NCBI GenBank assembly: GCA_016875645.1 | Contig: VGPE01000028.1 | Location: 1 to 18,710 of the forward strand | DNA length: 18,710 nucleotides | Source of the DNA: Chloroflexota bacterium | GTDB taxonomy: Bacteria > Chloroflexota > Limnocylindria > Limnocylindrales > CSP1-4 | Direction of reading: 5' to 3' | Part shown: positions 14,680-18,710 of the stretch, piece after piece | How positions within the stretch are numbered: position 1 is the first letter of the stretch | Layout of the letters: each line of letters opens with the position of its first letter | Translations under genes and position numbers: made by a program | Notes under the pieces: model-generated | What the model was told of the DNA's origin: nothing | The model's database searches: none | Seen by the model: the letters and a program-made list of their open reading frames with translations, nothing else

Positions 14680-15951
14680 CTACCGCGGGGTCGCGGCGAT
14701 CGCCGCCCGACGGTCGCCCAGCACCGATGCCGCGAACAGGCCGGCTCCGAGCAGGGTCACGGCCGATGCCGCGACGAGGCCGAGCGGAATGCCGACGGCA
14801 GTCGCGAGGGCGGCGCCGAGCAACGGCCCGGTCATTCCCGCGAAGTTGCCGGCGCCCTGGTCGAATGCGGCGAAGCGCACAGCCTGCCCGGCGGGGACCG
14901 CCTTGAGCAGGGCGTCGAACAACGCGAGATCGATCCCCGCCAGGCAGAAGGCGTTGAGGCCGACCAGGATCAGCACGGCCAGCTCGGAGTGGGTCACCGA
15001 CAGCGCGGCCGGGAACAGCGCGGCACAGAGCGTGGAAGGGACCAGGACCCACGCGGCGCCGCGACGACGGGCCGGCCCGCGCCACAGGAAGTAGCCGGCC
15101 ATCGTGAGGGCGGCATTGGCCGTGCCGATCAGGCCGATCCAGACGTCGGACGCATCGAGCTCGCGCACGTAGTAGAGCGGGATCAGCGGCACCGCCATTG
15201 CCAGGCCGAAGGTGAGGACGGCGTGGCGGCCGATATAGGCGAGGAACCGCCGCTCGCCGAGGACCTCGGCCACGGACGCGCGGGCCCGGACCAACGGCGG
15301 GCGCTTCTCCGTGGCGGGCCGCGCCGCCTGGTCCGCGATCCGGAAGCTCGACGTGTATCGGAACGCCACCGTCGCCGCCACGGCCGTCGACAGCAGCACG
15401 AGCACGTAGCTCTGCGGGAACGCGATCGTCCCCAGCACGAAGCCGATGATCGGCAGGCTGAGCGCGGTCGCTGCCGCCTTGATGCCCCAGCGGCGGCCCA
15501 TCAGCTCGTACCGGCCGTTTGGTCCCGAGAGCCCGTCCATCACCACGTAGAAGGTGAAGTTGGCGAACGAGCCGACCACCGCGGCGACGGCCACGATGCC
15601 GAGGACCCAGGGGATCGCGCGCTCGTCCGGCAGCAGGATCAGCGTGACGCCGATCGCACCAATGCCAAGCTGGCCGACGAGCCGGCCCCACGCGTACCAC
15701 GGAACGACGTTGCGGCGTCCCTGCAGGAAGGTCCCGATGGGGATCGCCAGCAGGAAGCCCGTCAGGTTCGGGATGGCCGCAAGCAGGCCGACCTGGAGAC
15801 TCGAGGCGCCGAGCCGCGCGAGCAGAACGGGCAGGAAGGACGCGGCCGCCTCCACCGGCGCGAATGCCACGGCCTCCTTCTGGGTGGCAAGCCAGTTGTG
15901 GCGGACGTCCGGCGGGGCATTCCCCGGGGCGATGAACAGACGGGGTGGCAC
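14680..15951 (-). CDS. MFS transporter, 12-helix type
   Basis: A 423-residue integral membrane protein with about 12 hydrophobic helices and a central basic loop (about 215-240, RIADQAARPATEKRPPLVRARASVAEVLGERR), as in the major facilitator superfamily. The loop after helix 2 contains PIGTFLQGRRNVVPWYAWGR, a degenerate motif A. No subfamily or substrate can be named, although SFANFTFYVVMDGLSGPNGRYELMGRRWGIK resembles uncharacterised bacterial MFS proteins. I place the start at the GTG at 15951 because it gives the N-terminus MPPRLFIAPGN and because CACAAT lies seven bases upstream, the same spacing as at other leaderless genes here. The in-frame GTG at 15999 is the alternative and would add 16 residues. 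The gene is probably a single unit and converges on the M20 peptidase gene. Confidence 0.83.
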   Translation of the reverse strand: MPPRLFIAPGNAPPDVRHNWLATQKEAVAFAPVEAAASFLPVLLARLGASSLQVGLLAAIPNLTGFLLAIPIGTFLQGRRNVVPWYAWGRLVGQLGIGAIGVTLILLPDERAIPWVLGIVAVAAVVGSFANFTFYVVMDGLSGPNGRYELMGRRWGIKAAATALSLPIIGFVLGTIAFPQSYVLVLLSTAVAATVAFRYTSSFRIADQAARPATEKRPPLVRARASVAEVLGERRFLAYIGRHAVLTFGLAMAVPLIPLYYVRELDASDVWIGLIGTANAALTMAGYFLWRGPARRRGAAWVLVPSTLCAALFPAALSVTHSELAVLILVGLNAFCLAGIDLALFDALLKAVPAGQAVRFAAFDQGAGNFAGMTGPLLGAALATAVGIPLGLVAASAVTLLGAGLFAASVLGDRRAAIAATPR

Positions 15952-15958
15952 GCGCCGA

Positions 15959-15964
15959 ATTGTG
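15959..15964 (-). promoter_or_regulatory. Possible -10 for MFS gene
   Basis: CACAAT on the minus strand lies exactly seven bases before the GTG at 15951. The overlapping TTGACA just upstream of it is too close to the start to be its -35. The match is partial and is mainly supported by the repeated spacing in this window. Confidence 0.35.
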
Positions 15965-16059
15965 TCAACGCAGGGCTGACCCCGCCGCCCCCCGCGCACC
16001 GCCGGCCCCGTCCTTCCGCGCGCGATCAGAGCCGGTCGCAGATGTTCGCCGCGGCGGGA

Positions 16060-16080
16060 CCGCCGCCGTCCCGGCGGCGG
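16060..16080 (-). terminator. 8-bp hairpin ending the ABC/methyltransferase operon
   Basis: CCGCCGCC (16060-16067) pairs perfectly with GGCGGCGG (16073-16080) around a five-base loop, four bases past the stop of the minus-strand methyltransferase-like gene. An alternative stem CGGGAC/GTCCCG (16055-16073) overlaps it. There is no U-tract. Its place at the end of a three-gene operon supports a terminator or 3'-end structure. Confidence 0.5.
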
Positions 16081-16084
16081 GCGC

Positions 16085-16582
16085 TCAGTACACCAGGGGC
16101 ACGAACCGCCGCGACCGTCGCCGGTACGCCGCGTAGCCCGGGTGCGTCGCGAGGAGCCACGCCTCTTCGCGCCGCGATTTCGCGTCCAGGACGAGGGCGA
16201 GGGCCAGCGTGGCGGCGAGCACCCAGATCGAGCCCGCGGCCAGCCCCCAGCCCGCCGACGCGAGGATCAGGCCCGTGTAGATCGGGTGGCGGATCCAGCG
16301 GAATGCGCCGCTCTCGACCAGGGGCGCATCCGCCAGCGGCTTCGGGAACGGGCTAAACGCGCTCCGCAGGTCGGAGGTCGCGCGCCCGGCCAGCCCCAGT
16401 CCGACCCCGATGAGGATGAACCCGGCCGCGGCCGCCGGAGCCCCCCACGGGTTGGCCAGCCCGTGTCCGGCGAACTCCGCGAGCCCCAGCGCCCCGATCA
16501 CTGCGAGCAGGAGGAGCTGCGCCACGACCCAGCCCTCGCCCCGCGGTCCCAGTGACGGAATGCGCGTGGTCATGGGCGTCAT
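16085..16582 (-). CDS. Isoprenylcysteine methyltransferase-like membrane protein
   Basis: A 165-residue membrane protein with about four hydrophobic segments. The conserved C-terminal part of the ICMT/PEMT-type phospholipid and thiol methyltransferases is present: GAFRWIRHPIYTGLILASAGW (92-112), then SRREEAWLLATHPGYAAYRRRSRRFVPLVY (136-165). The RHPxY motif, the EE pair and the Tyr-x-x-Tyr-Arg/Phe-Pro ending form the S-adenosylmethionine site in this fold. The acceptor is unknown in bacteria of this kind; a lipid or small thiol is possible. The gene starts 20 bp after the ABC permease on the same strand, so it is the third gene of that operon, and a hairpin follows its stop. ATG 16582 has only a weak GATGAG upstream; ATG 16573 is an equal alternative. 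Confidence 0.82.
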   Translation of the reverse strand: MTPMTTRIPSLGPRGEGWVVAQLLLLAVIGALGLAEFAGHGLANPWGAPAAAAGFILIGVGLGLAGRATSDLRSAFSPFPKPLADAPLVESGAFRWIRHPIYTGLILASAGWGLAAGSIWVLAATLALALVLDAKSRREEAWLLATHPGYAAYRRRSRRFVPLVY

Positions 16583-16602
16583 GGTCTCATCGCCGGGTCA
16601 GG

Positions 16603-17622
16603 TCAGGCGCGGACCTCCTGGCGCATGAACAGGACGTAGGCGATCGCGAACGAGACGGCCGTCAGGGCGACGATCGCCACGATCTGGACCCAGATCAGCA
16701 GCAGGCTCTGGTCGAGCGGCAGGACCGAGGCGATGGCCCGGTCCAGCTGCGACGACAGCAGGAGCGAGCTGGTGGAGCGGGCCGAGGGATCCAGGATGAC
16801 CTGGGTCGCCTCGCCGTAGAGCGTGGGCGGTGCGAACCGGGCGAGCGCGTCCTGGGCCTGTGCGTTCGCCAGCACCTCCGCCGCGGTGGCGTCGTCGCCG
16901 ACCGGTGCGATCAGCCCGGCGGCGATCGTCGCCAGCAGCGAGGCGAACAGCGTCGCCAGGAGCCAGAGGCCGACCGCCACCAGGAGGGCCGTTGCCGCGC
17001 GCCGGAACGCCACGGAGCAGAGCGTCGCGAAGCCCAGCCAGAAGCCGACGTAGACGACCGAGACGACCAGCCACACGATGAGCCGCACCGCATCCTCCGC
17101 GGTGGGCGGAATGCCGAGTCGGACCATGACCACGCCCGCCACCAGCGCCGTGACGGCGACCAGAATCAGCCCGATCACCGCCAGGCCCGCGGCGAACTTG
17201 CCGTTGATCACGTCGTCGCGATAGATCGGTTGCGAGACGAGGCGCGGCAGTGTGCCTTCCGAGCGTTCGCCGCTGATGGCATCGAAGCCGAATGCGATGC
17301 CCAGGATCGGCACCAGGAACCCGATCATCCCGACGAACGCCGGCACCGGGTCGCTGCCGAAGAGGAACGGCTTGAGGAAGATCGACTTGACGTCACTTGC
17401 AGCGCCGGCGACCGAGCGGATCGCGTCGGCAGCCACGTACGACGTGGCAACTGCGACGAGGCCGAGCAGGCCGATCAGGACGTAGAAGCGCGCGGAGCGC
17501 AGATGATCGGCGAACTCCTTGCGCGCGACGACCAGCCAGCCGATCCGGGGCGGAGACGTGAAGCGGTCCGCAGCCCGGTCGACACGAGCGCCCGATGATC
17601 GGATCTCGGTGCCCGTGCTCAT
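16603..17622 (-). CDS. ABC-2 type transporter permease
   Basis: A 339-residue inner-membrane permease with about six hydrophobic segments and a hydrophilic N-terminal 25 residues. GWLVVARKEFADHLRSARFYVLIGLLGL (28-55) and the loop FDAISGERSEGTLPRLVSQPIYRDDVINGKFAAGL (about 123-157) are characteristic of NosY-like ABC-2 permeases. A large extracytoplasmic loop (about 230-295) follows. It should pair with the ATPase encoded immediately upstream: its ATG (17622-17620) overlaps the ATPase TGA as ATGA, implying translational coupling. Such two-gene systems usually export lipids, peptides, drugs or envelope components. The substrate is not evident, although the co-operonic membrane methyltransferase hints at a lipid or small hydrophobic molecule (inference). 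Confidence 0.9.
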   Translation of the reverse strand: MSTGTEIRSSGARVDRAADRFTSPPRIGWLVVARKEFADHLRSARFYVLIGLLGLVAVATSYVAADAIRSVAGAASDVKSIFLKPFLFGSDPVPAFVGMIGFLVPILGIAFGFDAISGERSEGTLPRLVSQPIYRDDVINGKFAAGLAVIGLILVAVTALVAGVVMVRLGIPPTAEDAVRLIVWLVVSVVYVGFWLGFATLCSVAFRRAATALLVAVGLWLLATLFASLLATIAAGLIAPVGDDATAAEVLANAQAQDALARFAPPTLYGEATQVILDPSARSTSSLLLSSQLDRAIASVLPLDQSLLLIWVQIVAIVALTAVSFAIAYVLFMRQEVRA

Positions 17623-18608
17623 GCTGCCTCCCCCGCCCGGACGGCCGCCTGGCGCTCCACGGCGCGCCGGTAGATCTGCTCCAGCGACGGGCGTGAGCGT
17701 CCGATCCGCTCCACGCGCGCCCCTCGCGCGGCCAGTGCGTCCAGTACACCCCGGATCACATCGGATTCGGCCGGCCCGCCGGCCAGCATCAGCCGCCAGG
17801 TCTCGCGCCCCCAGCCGTCGTCGGCCTGCTCGACCGACTCGACCCCCGCCACCGAGGCAAGGAGCGTGTGGACGTCCGTCGCGCCGAGCGCGCTCCCCGG
17901 CTCCACGGCCACCTCCAGGCGGCCGACCGGCTCGCCGAATTCGACCGCGAGGTCCGGCACGCTCCCGAGGCCGATCAGGCGGCCGCGGTCGAAGATCCCC
18001 ACGCGATGGCAGACCGACTGGACCTGGTCGAGCAGGTGGCTCGCGAGCAGGATCGCGATGCCGCGGTCGCGCGCAAGGCCGCGGATGAGTTCGAGCATCT
18101 CCACGACGCCCATCGGGTCGATGGCCGTGGTCGGTTCGTCGAGGATCAGGACCTCGGGATCCTTCACCAGCGCGTCGGCGATGCCGAGCCGCTGGCGCAT
18201 GCCACGCGAATAGGTGTCGGCGCGGTCGTCGGCGCGGTCCGCGAGGCCCACCTGGAAGAGGACTTCGTTGATCCGCTCACCGGCGGCCCGGGCGGCAATG
18301 CCGTTGAGACGCGCCGTGTAGCGCAGGTTCTCCCGCCCGGACAGGCTGCCATAGAAGCCCACGCTGTCGGGCAGGTAGCCCACGCGTCGCTTCACCTTGA
18401 GCGACTCGCGGCGCGGATCGAAGCCCGCGACCCGAACGTCGCCGTCCGTCGGCTCGGTGAGCCCGAGCAGCATCAGCACGGTGGTGGTCTTGCCGGCCCC
18501 GTTGGGCCCGAGCAGCCCGAAGATCTCGCCGCGGCGGACCTCGAGATCGAGGGCGTCCACCGCGGTCCGCGCGCCGTAGCGCTTGGTGAGGCGCCGCATC
18601 CAGATCAC
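17619..18608 (-). CDS. ABC transporter ATP-binding protein
   Basis: A 329-residue cytoplasmic ATPase of the ABC-2 (CcmA/NosF-like) exporter class. Walker A is GPNGAGKT (34-41). The Q-loop position in VGYLPDSVGFYG (76-87) carries Asp instead of Gln, as acidic residues often do in this subgroup. The signature is YSRGMRQRL (133-141), Walker B LILDEP (154-159), D-loop AIDP and the switch His in LLASHLL (191). The C-terminal 110 residues form the usual accessory domain. The partner permease follows with an ATGA overlap. The start is uncertain: GTG 18608 (followed by ATCTGGATGCGG) gives a normal family N-terminus but has no ribosome-binding site, and the same frame remains open to the window edge, so an extension upstream is possible. 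Confidence 0.9.
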   Translation of the reverse strand: MIWMRRLTKRYGARTAVDALDLEVRRGEIFGLLGPNGAGKTTTVLMLLGLTEPTDGDVRVAGFDPRRESLKVKRRVGYLPDSVGFYGSLSGRENLRYTARLNGIAARAAGERINEVLFQVGLADRADDRADTYSRGMRQRLGIADALVKDPEVLILDEPTTAIDPMGVVEMLELIRGLARDRGIAILLASHLLDQVQSVCHRVGIFDRGRLIGLGSVPDLAVEFGEPVGRLEVAVEPGSALGATDVHTLLASVAGVESVEQADDGWGRETWRLMLAGGPAESDVIRGVLDALAARGARVERIGRSRPSLEQIYRRAVERQAAVRAGEAA

Positions 18609-18710
18609 TTCATCGGCATCCGGCTCGGCAGGGTGTCGTTCGGCCGGATCGATCTGCGCCAGGACGCGCTTGCGCTTGACGCCCCGCCGCCGCGGGCCGG
18701 TAACCGTCGG
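18609..18710 (-). other. Window edge: extension of ATPase or end of upstream gene
   Basis: Two minus-strand readings are possible. The ATPase frame has no stop and would encode a basic then acidic tail (RRRGVKRKRVLAQI, then PAEPDADE). A second frame ends with SIRPNDTLPSRMPMK and a TGA that overlaps the ATPase GTG as GTGA, which would suit an upstream gene in the same operon and has strongly G/C third positions near its end. The window is too short to decide. Confidence 0.35.

Noticed and set aside
1..18710. Mobile element, prophage, defence island or biosynthetic cluster
   Set aside because: No transposase, integrase, terminal repeats, tRNA-adjacent duplication, nuclease/toxin pairs or synthase genes are present, and base composition looks even across the window.

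Overview
This is a chromosomal window of very high G+C content (roughly 70% by eye) holding fourteen protein genes, one of them cut in two by a stop codon. I see no tRNA, rRNA, CRISPR array, transposase, integrase or phage gene. The gene set (VanW-family protein, GerMN/Gmad2 lipoprotein-like protein, tandem universal stress protein, zinc-ribbon/cyclase/ATPase/TPR regulator, CbbX-like ATPase) together with apparently leaderless starts best fits a free-living Chloroflexota bacterium, for example a soil or freshwater lineage. A high-G+C actinobacterium cannot be excluded from the sequence alone.

Layout. 1-2106: a secreted VanW-family protein (minus) and a two-domain universal stress protein (plus) diverge, and each is followed by a G+C-rich hairpin. 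2161-3875: an unrecognised 260-residue protein and a secreted GerMN-Gmad2 protein, both plus. 3865-7206 (minus): one long reading frame for a zinc-ribbon, class III cyclase, AAA ATPase and TPR protein, broken by an in-frame TGA at 5230-5232. 7207-7552 is mostly non-coding. 7553-9714 (minus): a 14-helix-type drug exporter followed closely by a small cupin. 9828-10853 (plus): a beta-propeller, glycosidase-like protein. 10840-12114 (minus): a CbbX-type AAA ATPase with a Clp-N-like front end. 12248-13177 (minus) and 13239-14624 (plus): an SMP-30/gluconolactonase and an M20 metallopeptidase, divergent. 14680-15951 (minus): a second MFS transporter. 16085-18608 (minus): an operon of ABC ATPase, ABC-2 permease and an isoprenylcysteine-methyltransferase-like membrane protein, closed by a strong hairpin.

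Working together. Only two clear operons are visible: exporter plus cupin, and ABC ATPase-permease-methyltransferase (ATPase and permease share an ATGA overlap). The other genes look like single units. The overall impression is stress sensing, envelope and transport housekeeping rather than a dedicated accessory island. The points most worth a second look are the in-frame TGA in the cyclase/ATPase regulator, a repeated -10-like hexamer 6-8 bases before several start codons that lack a Shine-Dalgarno sequence, the Clp-N/CbbX fusion with no RuBisCO gene nearby, and the unrecognised 260-residue gene.
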